64,000 nt of DNA from Mesostigma viride (Eukaryota > Streptophyta > Mesostigmatophyceae > Mesostigmatales > Mesostigmataceae), in contig RPFO01000542.1 in assembly GCA_009746045.1 (NCBI GenBank), positions 1,168,757 through 1,232,756 of the forward strand. The letters run 5' to 3'. Within the stretch, counting starts at the first letter, position 1, and every line of letters begins with the position of its first letter. The translations under genes were made by a program, and so were the position numbers. Shown piece by piece: positions 1 through 9,921 of this stretch. The notes below the pieces were generated by a model. It did no database searches and was not told the DNA's origin. It worked only from the letters and a program-made list of their open reading frames with translations.

Positions 1-2732
1 ACAGCAAGGGGAACGGGGGGACCAAGAAATGCAGTCACTGTGGCCTGTCAAATCACAAGGACAAAGACTGCTGGAAGGAGCATCCTGAGAAGGCCCCACG
101 CTGGTACCCCAACCAGCACAGGGGGGGCAAGGGCGGCAACCGAGGGAACCAGAACAAGGGACGCAACGCACCTGCTGGATCCGCTGCCAACGCAACTCAG
201 GAAGCGGCTGAACTGCCGCCTGGCTTCTGCATGGTCACCATCGCCGAGGAGTCGCCGTCGACGCCGCTGGAGGCTGCTGCTCTCACGCAGTATACGTGCG
301 ACAACCTCACCTGGGTGCTGGACTCGGCTGCGAGCAGCCACATGTCCCCGTGCCGTTCTGACTTTGTGTCTCTGACCCCCCACAGCAGGGCAATCGCTGG
401 CTCCGGCGGACAGCTGCACGCTACCGGCCAGGGCACCATCGCTGTGGAGCTTCCTGGCCTGGCACAGCGTGCGCTTGCAAGGAGCGCTGCTTGTACCTGG
501 CCTGAATGCACGACTCCTTTCAGTCGCGCAACTCGCAAAGGCAGGTCACAAGGTGGATTTCCACAAAGAGACAGTGGTGCTGGATAACAAGCATCACAAG
601 ATCGCCATGCAGAACAACATCTACGTGTTACCAGGCTGCGGCGAAGGCAGCGCCAGCGATGGCTGCTGTGACGGTGGAGCGGCCGGTTAGCCTGCTGCTG
701 CACTGGCGTTTGGGCCATGCTGGTGCCGACCGCATCAAGAAGCTGGTCGCCATCCCTGCATCCAACTTGACGACGAGGAGTCCAACTGCTCCTGGCTGCC
801 CATCCTGCCCGGCTGGCTTCATCAAGCGCCAGCCATTTCCACCAGGGCAGCGGCGATCCACTGTGCCGCGCGCCAAGCTTCATGGCGACCTGCTGGGCCC
901 GATGAGCGTCGAGTCGCTGGGGGGAGCCCGCTACTTCTTGGGCATCACTGACGATGCCACTCCGACGGTGGCGATGGGGGTTTGCGCTCAAGACCAAAGA
1001 CGAGGCGGTGGGGCGGTTTGCAGAGCTGCTCGTCCGCGATATTCGCCCCTTCTACGCCGGCTCTGTCGTGCTGCGCACCGACAACGACGCGGTCTTCACC
1101 GGTCAAGCCTGGCGGGCGGTGTGTGCTGAACACCACGTCCACCAGGAGTTCTCCGCGCCTTACTGCCCTGAGCAGAACGGCGTAGCGGAGCGGCTCTGGG
1201 GCCTGGCAATGGGCATGACTCTGGCGATGTTGACACACGCCGGCCTGGGGAAGGCATACTGGGCGTTGGCACTCCAGTGTGCTATTTATATCCTGAACCG
1301 CCTGCCGTGCTCCTCGAATCCTGGTGATGCAACGCCACATGTTTTGCTGACAGGTCATCACGCTGATCTGTCGCACATGCGCATCTTCGGCTGCCCAGCC
1401 TGGCATCGTGAGGTCTTTAGCCCTACTGTTCGTTCCTCCACCATTCGTTTGGCACTAGCTTTTGGTGTCTCGTCTGGGTATGTGCTGAAGCAACTTGATG
1501 TTCACACTGCGTTTTTGTACGCCCCACTTTCTGAGGACGTCTATGTGCGTCCTCCTGCTGGCTTTGAGCAGCGTGATGCCGCTGGTGATGTGCTGGTGTG
1601 GAAGCTGCAACGCAGCCTCTATGGCATCAAGCAGGCACCACGTAACTGGCACAAAACATAAAAACATTTAGTGCCTATCTTCTCTCCGATGGTGCTGTAC
1701 AAAGCCCAACGGATTCCTGCCTGTACGTGTATCCCACGTCTCGTACGTTTGTGTTTGTCCATGTCGACGACATTATTGCAGGCAGTCCTTCCTCTTCCTG
1801 GCTGGCCTCGTGGTCTCATCGTTTGGCCAGCAAGTTTCAGATCACCGAGTCAGATGACCCTTCTTTTTTCCTCGGTGTTTCTCTCCATGTCGACCCTGTT
1901 TCCCGGTCTCTTTCCTTGCACCAAACTGTGTATATTGAGGCCCTGGCTGCCCGCTTTGGGCTTTCTCCCTCCTTCCCTGTACGCACCCCGGTCAGTGTGT
2001 CCCGTGTTAGTCCCTAACGCGAGGCGGGGGAATGCAGCTACATGCCCAGGACACCCAGCTGTATCAGTCCAAAACCGGTGCCGTGCTGTATGTCGCGCTG
2101 TGGACACGTCCAGACATTGCTTTTGCTGTCAACCAACTGGCCCAGCACATGCAGGCACCCACGGCGGCCCACATGGAGGCTGCCGACTGCCTGATCCGGT
2201 ACACCACGAGGGACAAGGGTCTGCGGTATGGTCAGGAAGGGGGGCTGGAGGCCTGGACTGACGCTGACTGGGCTGAACTGCCCATGCAGAGTCCAGACGC
2301 TCTGTGACGGGCAACCTGGTCCTGTTCCGGGGTGCGCCCGTGGCCGGAGTGGTGCAGCCGCAAGCAACCCATTGTTGCCCTGTCTTCCTGCGAGGCAGAG
2401 TACATTGCTGCGAGCAGCGTCACCCATGCAGCTGGTGCTGCCACTGAGGCGCCTGCTGGGAGACCTGGGTGCACAGCTGTGGATCGAGGGGCCCACGACC
2501 GTGCTGTGCGACAACACTGGCGCGGTTGCCCTGGCCAAGGACCCTGTGCACCCCAATTAAGCGCACCAAGCACATCGACGTGCGCTACCACTTCATCCGT
2601 GAGCAGGTAGAGGGGGGCTCCATCTGCATGCGTCACTGCCCTGGCAAGGACAACCTGGCTGACATCTTCACCAAGGCCCTGGGAAGGGCACGGTTCATCA
2701 CCCTGCGGGACAAGCTGCTGGTGTCTACTTAG
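1..2732 (+). pseudogene. Ty1/copia gag-pol polyprotein, partial and frameshifted
   Basis: The remains of a Ty1/copia retrotransposon polyprotein enter from the left window edge. Seen in order: a gag zinc knuckle CX2CX4HX4C (CSHCGLSNHKDKDC, about 34-75); a copia-type protease site (VLDSAASSHM, about 320-350); the HHCC region of integrase (LLHWRLGHAG about 700, CPSC about 800); integrase core with HGDLLGP, RTDNDAVF and PYCPEQNGVAERLW (about 880-1200); reverse transcriptase beginning at LKQLDVHTAFL (about 1490) with LYGIKQAPRNW (about 1620) and a VHVDDII active-site box (about 1755); RNase H with ALWTRPDIAFAVNQLA, LSSCEAEYIAAS and [16 protein letters not shown], ending at a stop at 2732. The order protease-integrase-RT-RNase H defines copia. 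At least six frame changes and a deletion between integrase and RT (about 1430-1470) make it non-functional. Domain identity is certain; the exact sites of the breaks are approximate. Confidence 0.93.
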
Positions 2733-2833
2733 ATATGCAGTTGTATATGCCCACAGGGGCTGAGAGCTTTTTTGCTCTACGTGTTATACTTGACAGGATA
2801 GCACTAGAGCAAGGTCATGTGTTGTAAGGGGGG

Positions 2834-3530
2834 TGTCAAGGACATGGTCCTTGTATTTGTACCCACCTGACCTGGCTAGATAGATAGAGGCTTTTGTACA
2901 GGAGCCACTGTTCTTTATCCCGTTGGATTTGGCCTACAAATGAGAAAGTTGTGGCCAGTTTTAGTAATCAGGGATTAGTATGCCAAGTGGATCCTTATAG
3001 GCAGCTGACAAATCTGTCTATGTCAGCTGACCTATGACATGTCAGATGAGAATCTATGACAGGACAGCTGACTGATTGACATGTACACTGTGCATGTCAG
3101 ATGTGGCGCTGATGTGTTCACCCCAGATTTACTTCATCATCATCAGATCACACATAGCGAGATCTTTTATTAAATAGTTAGATTACTGTGCAGCAGTTAC
3201 AAAATAAGACTGTACATCAGTTACAAGATAAGGCTGTACAGCAGTTACAAGATAAGATTTATTCTCAATGTCTAGATCTGATTGGTAGCCTGTACACTGA
3301 CCTAACCTGATTGGCCGTGGCCTGAGTATTACATGAGAAATTTCCTAGGCACATTCCTAGCCAGCCAATCAGGTCATTCCAGTTTTCTGCCTGTGTTTTT
3401 TCCTCGAGTTAATAAAACAACTGAGGAGCCTTGCCAAAGGTACTCCTCACTATCATTCTGCCTCAAACTGAGTCTCTGTCTCTTTGCTCCCATCCTCCAT
3501 AGCCTGTACCTGCAAGGACAGGCACTGTCA
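2834..3530 (+). repeat. 3' LTR of the copia element, end approximate
   Basis: About 100 bases after the RNase H stop a purine run (AAGGGGGG, 2826-2833) is followed by TGTCAAGG, as expected for a polypurine tract next to a 3' LTR starting in TG. The interval includes three imperfect ~26-bp tandem units (CAGTTACAAgATAAG..., about 3191-3258) and an AATAAA at about 3411. The right edge is uncertain: ...GGCACTGTCA at 3530 is a plausible CA end, but the partner LTR lies outside the window, so it cannot be checked. No gene is visible between 2733 and 3600. Confidence 0.55.
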
Positions 3531-3589
3531 ATTGGGTTTCAATCACAAGCATTGTAGAGGGCAAACCCATTAGTTCTTTCAACACCATT

Positions 3590-3702
3590 ATAGACATAGC
3601 GTGGCTAAATGTTGAAGGCGTCATCCATGGGGGCCATTATGGGCGCACATGCGCGGGGGCCACATGCTAGGCTAATCTACACTACTGGTATATATATTCC
3701 TA
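3590..3702 (-). repeat. Fragment of the ORF1-only LINE-like repeat (3' part)
   Basis: The sequence (GGGGGCCATTATGGGCGCAC, then CTAATCTACACTACTGGTAT) recurs near 9870-9910, 14335-14360 and 32640-32665, always downstream (minus-strand sense) of the L1-ORF1-like coding region. It is the host into which the first R2-like LINE inserted. TATATATTCCTA at 3691-3702 is repeated at 8033-8044 and is that LINE's target-site duplication. Confidence 0.6.
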
Positions 3703-5171
3703 TTTTGCGCTCACCCTCGCGTCGTTCACTGGCTCCGGGGCGCTCTTCCGGCTCAGGTCCGGCTGGCCGCCGAGGGCCACGACGAACGCATCCAGTCGGC
3801 CTTGGCGCAGCTGGTCCCGGGCCCCGACCTCCCGCCACATGCTATTCGCATTGCCACCCTGCCTGCACGGATGGGTGGCTGCGGTCTGACTCGTGCCGCC
3901 CGGCTGGCCCCAGCAGCATTTTTGGGCTCCGTCGCTCAGTCGTGGGCGGAAAGCTGCCGGCTCCTGCCCCTTTTGGCAACGGCAGCGCCTGACCTCCTGG
4001 ACCCCAGCAGCCCTTTGCCCTTCGTCACCGCCATCCAGGAGGCCTATGCTGAGATCCAGCAGGCCTGTTCTCCCGTCCGTGCCGCTCAGGCGGTACAGCG
4101 CCACCTCCCTCGCGGCACTCCCTCGGTCGCCTCCGTTCAATCTCCCGCCGCATTCCCTGCTCGCGTCATCGATAAACACCAGAAAACCTACGCGGGTATT
4201 CTGCACACGGCTGATTGGATTGCTCTTTTCGCGGACCTCAACGCCCAGGGACGTGCGTGGCTGTTCTCGCTTTCCTTGCGGAGTGTGGGCTCGGCGTACC
4301 TTCGTGCTCTTCCCATGGCCCCCCCATTCGCCTTGGCTCCCAGCCACTACTCGGTGGCGCTCCGGCACCAGCTATTTGCCCCGCAGCCTCTTGTTCCGGC
4401 CGGGCGGCCTTGTGGTAGCTGTGGGCAGCCGCTGGATCCCACGGGGACTCACTACCTTGCCTGCATGGGGGGCCAACAGAATCAGAATTGGTATTTGTAT
4501 TTGCACACTGTCCTCCTGACGGTGGTGCTCGCCATGATTCGGTCGGTTTTCCCCCACGCGAACATCCGGTCCGAGGATGCGGATGGCGCTGCCTTCTATT
4601 CCCCCAACCACCGGCCTGACATCGTGGTGCTGGACTTTGAGGGGGGTGGCCGGCATCTGCTTATTGACGTTTCGGTGGCGCGGCCCTTGGCTCTTAGCCA
4701 CGTGGCTGGGGCCTCCCTCACGGCAGGTTACACGGCGGACCGGGCGGAGCGGGCCAAGCTCCTGGCCTACGGCGACGTCGGGCACCATCGTGTGGTGCCC
4801 TTTGTCCTGGAGGAGTTTGGGGCCATGGGGCCCCTGACCTCCGCCTTCTTCAAGGAGTGTTGCCGGCTCCGGGAGGACCGGCTGGACCTGGAGGGCCAGC
4901 GGGCCCCATGGTCGGCGCGGACCTGGACGTCATATTGGCGTCAGCGCTTGTCGGTGGCGCTGACTCGGGCCATGGCTGACATCATGCTCCGCCGTACGCG
5001 GGCTGATTTTGCGGTGCAGCAGGGCTATTAGGTTCCTCCCGTTAGGCGTTTCCATTGGTCTTATCGTAGTATAGAGCTTTGACATCCTGGCTCTGTATCA
5101 TAGGTTTATAGCTGGGCGTTTGCTTTGGTAATTGAGTGATTTCACTCTGCTGTAAGTAATTATATTTTTAA
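3703..5171 (+). mobile_element. R2-like (REL-endonuclease) LINE, copy 1, 5'-truncated
   Basis: This copy starts inside the region that follows the reverse transcriptase and continues to the 3' end ...TATATTTTTAA, shared with copy 2 at 14299. It matches copy 2 from about 12050 onward, without the MITE that splits copy 2. It is flanked by TATATATTCCTA (3691-3702 and 8033-8044); the right duplicate is displaced by the piggyBac-family element inserted at the terminal TTAA. A 5' truncation with a ~12-bp target duplication is the usual product of target-primed reverse transcription. Confidence 0.85.
3802..5031 (+). pseudogene. C-terminal part of R2-like LINE ORF: zinc motif and restriction-like endonuclease
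   Basis: This is the C-terminal 409 residues of a LINE protein (open upstream to about 3703, so the Met is not the real start). It includes the post-RT motif ARMGGCGLTRAA, a CX2CX9HX3C knuckle (CGSCGQPLDPTGTHYLAC, about 4410-4465) and a restriction-like endonuclease core (RPDIVVLDF ... LLIDVSVARP, about 4611-4690) whose PD and downstream D are the expected metal ligands. This arrangement of RT, CCHC and REL endonuclease is that of R2/NeSL-type LINEs, whose endonuclease nicks the target for reverse transcription. The frame is unbroken here, unlike in copy 2, so it is the better reference for the domain. With no RT it cannot act alone. Confidence 0.85.
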
Positions 5172-5482
5172 CCCCTAAACCGTCCTCGTGCCGATTTTCG
5201 ACTGCGAGTTTTTCTCATGCCTCACATTCGGCATGAGTTTGTGCGCCCTGTAGGGATTTGGCGGGAAGGTTTTGGCGGGAACCAACTAGACCACCAAAAA
5301 GATCTAGATTCACTCTATCCGTAGGACACTTGTCTGACCGTATTTGACCACCGTATCAGGGTGGAAACCCTGGTCAAAGTCAACAGGGTACCCTGGTGCA
5401 TGCAGGTTTGGGCGGTAAAAAAAATTGACAAAAACGTACGAAAACGAAGGATGCGAAAAAAGGGGGGAGCGCGGACGTAGAC

Positions 5483-6640
5483 ATGGCGGACGAAATGCAG
5501 GCAGATATACGGACTTTCAAGGTAAAGAAGGGCATTTTCATGGCAGTGCCTGTGGAAAAATTCGGACTAGACTGGGCGATAGAGCAGTATGGGGAAAAAC
5601 ACAGCGAGGTACGTTTGCCGGGCAAGGTAGTGACAGTGAACAGGTCCGGAGATGGTGCACGGTGCTATTTCCCGGACGACAAGCTCACGTACCCATTCAC
5701 CCGTGAGCAGATTTTCATATATTCGTGCAGCTCAGATGAGTACGAAGCTCTAGTGAAAGAATGCGCAGCCAGGAAGGTCCCAACGGCAGGTAGCAGTGAC
5801 GATGATAGCGAGCAGGGCCAGGATAGCGATTCTGACGCCGGCGAGGACGACGACGACAAATCCGAGGATATCGAGCTGCCCACACCGGTCAAGCGACGCG
5901 AGCCGGGGAAGCGCGCTGTCGGCAACCCGAAGAAGAACCCAGCCATCAGCCACGCCCCGAAAAGGCGCCGTCAGACCAAGGCGGCGGCCAGCGAGAGCGT
6001 TGTCTCGGACGCTTCCGATGACGACTTTGTTTACCAGAAGGGTGCGGAGGGTCCGGTGCCGAGCGGTGAGGCTGAGCTCGATGATTCGTTTTTCCTAACG
6101 ACACTCCTGCCACTGAGGAGCCAGCCGAGACTGTCTGGAAATCTGGTTTCGGCAAGCCAGGTGTGTTTCCTTTTCCCGATACTCCGGTGCTGTCGCCGAT
6201 GACGGGTACCGCCTGCTATCAAAACCTTTCCCCTGCCCAGCTCAAGTTTGGGCCCCTCGGGCTGTTCTCCCTTTTCTGGTCCCAACGTGATGTCGTGGCC
6301 AAGATTGTCAAGGAGACCAACGACTATGCTGAGCTCAAGGGGGCGGGCAAGCCAGGTGAGCGTGAGTGGCACCCCTTAACAATGCATGAGATGGGCAAAT
6401 TTCTGGGTGGAGCAGGTGCTGTGCCAACTGTGCTGCGCGCAAGGCAGGAAGCACAAGACCTCGGTCATGTGCGAGCACTGTGACATGGCGTTCTGCAGCA
6501 ACAGCGAGCGGAACTGCTTCGGCCTCTTCCACTCCGGGCAGGTGGAGGGGCTGGACTTCAACGTGACGAAGCAGCGGGTATGGCAGCGCCTCTCCCAGCG
6601 TGGCGAATGCGCCAAGAATTTCAAGGGCGCCACTACCACG
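5483..6640 (+). pseudogene. piggyBac transposase remnant: N-terminal part fused to the C-terminal cysteine-rich domain
   Basis: From the ATG at 5483 runs an acidic, low-complexity N-terminal region (about 5795-5870) with basic stretches (KRREPGKR, APKRRRQTK). A one-base shift in the T run near 6090 moves to the frame containing FGPLGLFSLFW...IVKETNDYA...WHPLTMHEMGKFLG (about 6245-6410). That is the start of the DDE_Tnp_1_7 domain, where piggyBac proteins carry an 'LxxF...ETNxYA...T..E...FLG' pattern. Directly afterwards, in another frame, comes CQLC...CEHC...CSNSERNCFGLFHSG (about 6423-6540), the C-terminal zinc-binding domain. Everything between, including the catalytic aspartates, is missing. 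An internal deletion therefore removed the catalytic core, leaving a derivative that could only be mobilised in trans. Confidence 0.82.
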
Positions 6641-8028
6641 AGGGGGCAGCAGCCACCACCCGGAAGCTCAAGGGGGTGGCGCGGCGCCGCCATCTCAGGG
6701 CGGAGCATGTCCGCCTGGGATATAGTCCTACGGAGGCTGACTAAGAATGCTAGCATTTGTTGCCTACGTGGCATGGCATTTGGCCTTTCCTGCCCGCGCT
6801 CATGCGCGCCGTGTATCACCATGGGCCGGCATGGTTTGAAGTGTGTGTTATTGTTTCATGGACCCACCTGTGCATGTGTTATTTGGTTTCATGTTGTTAG
6901 CCTGCATGGGTTATTGTTTCATGGTCATGTCTTATTAGCTTTCATGTTTATGCATAACTTGTGCAGTTTGAAAATCTGCTCCGTGATGGTCACAGTGCCA
7001 CCTATTTCTAGTTGGCAATTTTCAGTGTTACTGCATGCATGGTCCCTTGGTCACTAATTTATCTAGGAGTGCTGGGATGTTTTGACTTTGTGTGCAAGGT
7101 CCATCATGCATGTAAAAATAAGTACCACAGTATCAGCGGGTCTGCAAGCATTTACGCTTATTGTGGCATATATTTGTGCCACATAGGCTGGAATAAACAT
7201 AATCATGCATGTTTCATGCTTACCTATCATTTCCATGTTCAAAACTGCACTAGGATGTTTATTCTAGCCCCCCCCAAACTGGTGACTCAAAATAGTCACC
7301 AGCTATTTTTAGCATTATCTTGTGGGTCCCTGGGTGAAACAAGACATGTAAGTGTTTGGATGTAGTGCTTGGGTACAGTTGCAGTCCCCCCTGAAATACT
7401 AGGGTGAAATCCAAGGTATACGTGCTCCATCATGCATGATAAGGTTGTGAACCCCGTACTCGCGGCCCGCGCGTAGTCGTCTCCAATCATATCCGGCAGG
7501 GACCTGCAGTGGTTATGGCAGGTATTGGTGGCACACAGGTTGGAATAAGTGTTAGCATGCATGTTTGCCCATACTCCATGCTTACCTATCGTTTCCATGT
7601 TCAAAACTGCACTAGGATGCCTATTTTAGCCCCCAAAAACTCGCGACTCAAAATAGTCACCAGTTATTTTTAGCACCAGCTGATGGGTCCCTGGGGGAGT
7701 TACAATTTTTAGTGTTTGTATCCCATCCTAACTAAAAAATCTATCTACAAAACCAACCCCAGGGTCAACTCATTGAGGAAAGGGGTCTATCATCCATTGT
7801 AACGGTGTCACCGCGCACACTCACCGTACCCCCCTGAGGGGGGGGCTATTTATAGAGCAGGGGGGGCTAGCACTGGGACCACCCACTATACCCCCAGGTG
7901 GGCCCTAATATGGTTATGCTTGGTTCCTAGTATGGTCTAGAAAAAATAATTAGGCTGAATGGGGGCACCTGTGGCATACTGTGCAACTCGTGACTCATTT
8001 TAGTCACGAGTCAAAGACGGTTGAGGGG
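6641..8028. repeat. Non-coding right part of the piggyBac-family element with internal direct repeats
   Basis: No coding region is visible. Two ~105-bp direct repeats (about 7240-7345 and 7595-7705) share TTCAAAACTGCACTAGGATG, AAAATAGTCACCAG and GGGTCCCTGGG. The subterminal palindrome CTCGTGACT...AGTCACGAG (about 7988-8010) precedes the right terminal inverted repeat. Confidence 0.6.
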
Positions 8029-8044
8029 TTAATATATATTCCTA

Positions 8045-8239
8045 GTCTGAGGTGGCAGGAGGGGGCTGCCAGGGCTTGTGGTCAACGTGGATGACCGCCC
8101 CCCTCCAGTATACCGGTTTCCCCCAGCTGCGCTCTGCCGGAGCTGGAGGTAGGTCGGCCATTATTAGCTCGCGTCGCCACTGTTGCTGGGCCAGGGTCAA
8201 GTCGTCGTCCAGCGTGAAGCGAGTCTCCGAGAGCTTCTT
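8045..8239 (-). pseudogene. L1-ORF1-like fragment, C-terminal part
   Basis: On the minus strand this fragment encodes the same CRKKLSETRFTLDDDLTLAQQ segment (written here only as a family label: LDDDLTLAQQ) seen near 14520-14580 and, diverged, at 8655-8720. It resumes the host repeat interrupted at 3702. It stops abruptly at 8239, where the (AATT)n tail of the next copy begins. Confidence 0.65.
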
Positions 8240-9125
8240 GCGGCATTTAATTAATTAATTAAATAATTAATTAATTAAGGGGGAGCCTGTCATGGGGGGG
8301 AAGATCAGCATAGCTACAAAAAAGCTAGGGCATGGCGTCTCAGCAGAGAGTTACTCCCTGCATGGGCACGGCATAATTAAATAAAGCTGGGCATCATCTG
8401 GAGGCTAGGCCTCAGCTGGTATAGTGCCTGTAGTAGGCGGGCATGTACAAGGCCACTGTCTATCTATTCTACACTACTGCTACTGTATTCCCATAGGCTG
8501 GGGCTTCTGGGGTCGCTGGGGCCGCGGTGGTCGAGGGGGTCGCGTGCCAGGGCTTCATGGCCGACGTAGATGGCCGCCCCGGCTTCCAGTACACCGGCTG
8601 GCCCGCCTTGGTCTGCCGGAGCTGGAGGTAGGTCGGCCATAGCTCCCGTCGCCGTTGTTGCTGCGCCAGGGTCAAGTCGTCGTCCACGTTGAAGGGAGTG
8701 TTCTCGAGCCGCTTGCGGCGTCTGAGAAACGAAATCTTGTCCGCTGGGCTCTCAAAGATGAGAAGAAGCGGAGGCGCCCCTGCCTTACCCCGCGCGCGGG
8801 GGAGGCGGTGGGCGGTCAGCTTAATCTCACCAAGAAGGCCCATGCGTGTAAGGATTTTGCTCTCAAACACACGTGCAAGCTTCTCGGAATTCTCACCTTC
8901 CTCCACGTCGAAGTTCTTGCGCTTGGCGAGCTCGGCCTCCTCGCGGAGGTCAAGCGTCTGCCGCTGGAGCTGGGCTGCGACGGCGGCTCCAGGTGGTGGA
9001 GGTGGTATGTTCAACCGCAATGCTTAAGCATGTCCGCCCAGGTTGTGATGGGAGGAGCATCGCCGGCCAGGCCAGCTGGCTTGGCGGCAATGTCCTTCAC
9101 CACCTGGGCGGTGATGCCTGAGTTA
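8240..9125 (-). mobile_element. ORF1-only LINE-like element, copy with near-complete ORF1
   Basis: In minus-strand order: a 5'-truncated start near 9125; an ORF1-like coding region to about 8469; about 200 bases of non-coding 3' region; and a 3' tail of (AATT)n units at 8243-8279. No endonuclease or reverse transcriptase follows. The tail position fits target-primed integration using proteins in trans. The same order (ORF1, short 3' region, AATT tail) is seen in the copy whose tail is at about 9467-9486. Confidence 0.55.
8469..9020 (-). CDS. L1-ORF1p-like nucleic-acid-binding protein, partial
   Basis: 183-codon frame. A helical segment rich in E/K/L (LREEAELAKRKNF) is followed by an RRM-like strand pattern (LLLIFESPADKISFLRRRKR) and then VDDDLTLAQQQRRRELWP...RQTKAG. 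This matches the layout of L1 ORF1 proteins (transposase_22: coiled coil, RRM, C-terminal domain with 'DLS..tq.kR....p....lr..g'). Such proteins trimerise and coat LINE RNA. Upstream sequence to about 9120 continues the protein in another frame (AQVVKDIAAKPAG, TWADMLK), as in the 18.7-19.1 kb copy. Assignment rests on pattern similarity only. The long C-terminal extension, rich in P and A, is probably read-through into the 3' region. Confidence 0.5.
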   Translation of the reverse strand: MRLNIPPPPPGAAVAAQLQRQTLDLREEAELAKRKNFDVEEGENSEKLARVFESKILTRMGLLGEIKLTAHRLPRARGKAGAPPLLLIFESPADKISFLRRRKRLENTPFNVDDDLTLAQQQRRRELWPTYLQLRQTKAGQPVYWKPGRPSTSAMKPWHATPSTTAAPATPEAPAYGNTVAVV

Positions 9126-9466
9126 GGTTAAGGGGACGTGGCGCGCCGAATATTTTCCACGCCAAAAAATTCGCGGTACCGTCCGTACGGTGTATAATGT
9201 GTGCCCAGACCGCTCAACCCTCGCGGAGGTGGCCATGGCGGCTTGACTTTAGGCAATATTAATCGATATGGCATCTAAAAAGCTAGAAAAAATGCATGAA
9301 TTTCGCAGAAGATTAGTGGATGACCTCATTTCATGGCGGAAAGTTTACGGTTTGCAGGCTCATACGCCCGCCCCTGTGGGCAAGCCCCCTCCCCCCAAGC
9401 GGAAGCCGGGGGCGCTTTGCTGAGTAGAATAAGTAGGGTTTTCTAGATTAGATTAGCTTAGAGTTA
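9126..9466. other. Unassigned 340-bp stretch
   Basis: I see no gene, repeat partner or terminal structure here. It lies between the truncated 5' end of one ORF1-only element and the AATT tail of the next. Confidence 0.4.
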
Positions 9467-9902
9467 GATTAATTAATTAATTAAAATCATAGCTCCGTTG
9501 GGAGCATATGTAACACATAGCCCTGAGAAAGGGGCATCTACTGATGGGTTTGTAATACAATCAGGGCTACAACCTGCAGGTGGAGGATGTACAACTATCA
9601 CCTGCTCTGGGTGCACAAGGTGCACCTGCACCGCCATGATGGTTCATGCCTCCTTATCAAGCACAGGCACCCAGGGGGGGCTTGAGGAGAGGGCCTAGAA
9701 GGCCTGCATGACATATGGGGTGGAGGGTATCATGGCTAGGCTATAGCTCAGGGTGTACACATGGCATCTCAGCAGAGAGTAACCGTCCCTGCATAGGCAT
9801 CGCATGGCTAAATTCTTAATGCATCATCCATGGGAGGTCCCATTGTAGGCTGGGCGCGGCTAAGTACTGAAAGCATCATCCATGGGGGCCATTATGGGCG
9901 CA
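9467..9902 (-). repeat. 3' region and AATT tail of the second ORF1-only element
   Basis: AATT-repeat tail at about 9467-9486, then a 3' region that recurs at 32230-32694 (ATCATAGCTCCGT, CATATGTAACACATAGCCC, AGGCACCCAGGGGGGGCTTG). The same element resumes at 14310 beyond the R2-like LINE and again at about 18700 beyond the satellite-bearing insertion, so this element as a whole spans roughly 9.47-19.14 kb. Confidence 0.6.
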
Positions 9903-9921
9903 CATATATGCGGAGGCCTCG

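Larger units (their letters stand above)
5172..8028 (+). mobile_element. piggyBac-family DNA transposon, internally deleted
   Basis: The element is bounded by TTAA at 5168-5171 and 8029-8032. Termini are inverted repeats: CCCCTAAACCGTC on the left and the complement of GACGGTTGAGGGG on the right (12 of 13 positions match). TTAA duplication and CCC...GGG ends are piggyBac hallmarks, and the encoded remnants are piggyBac transposase. It sits exactly at the 3' end of R2-like LINE copy 1. The left end carries a subterminal inverted repeat (CTCATGCC...GGCATGAG, about 5214-5236). Confidence 0.88.
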
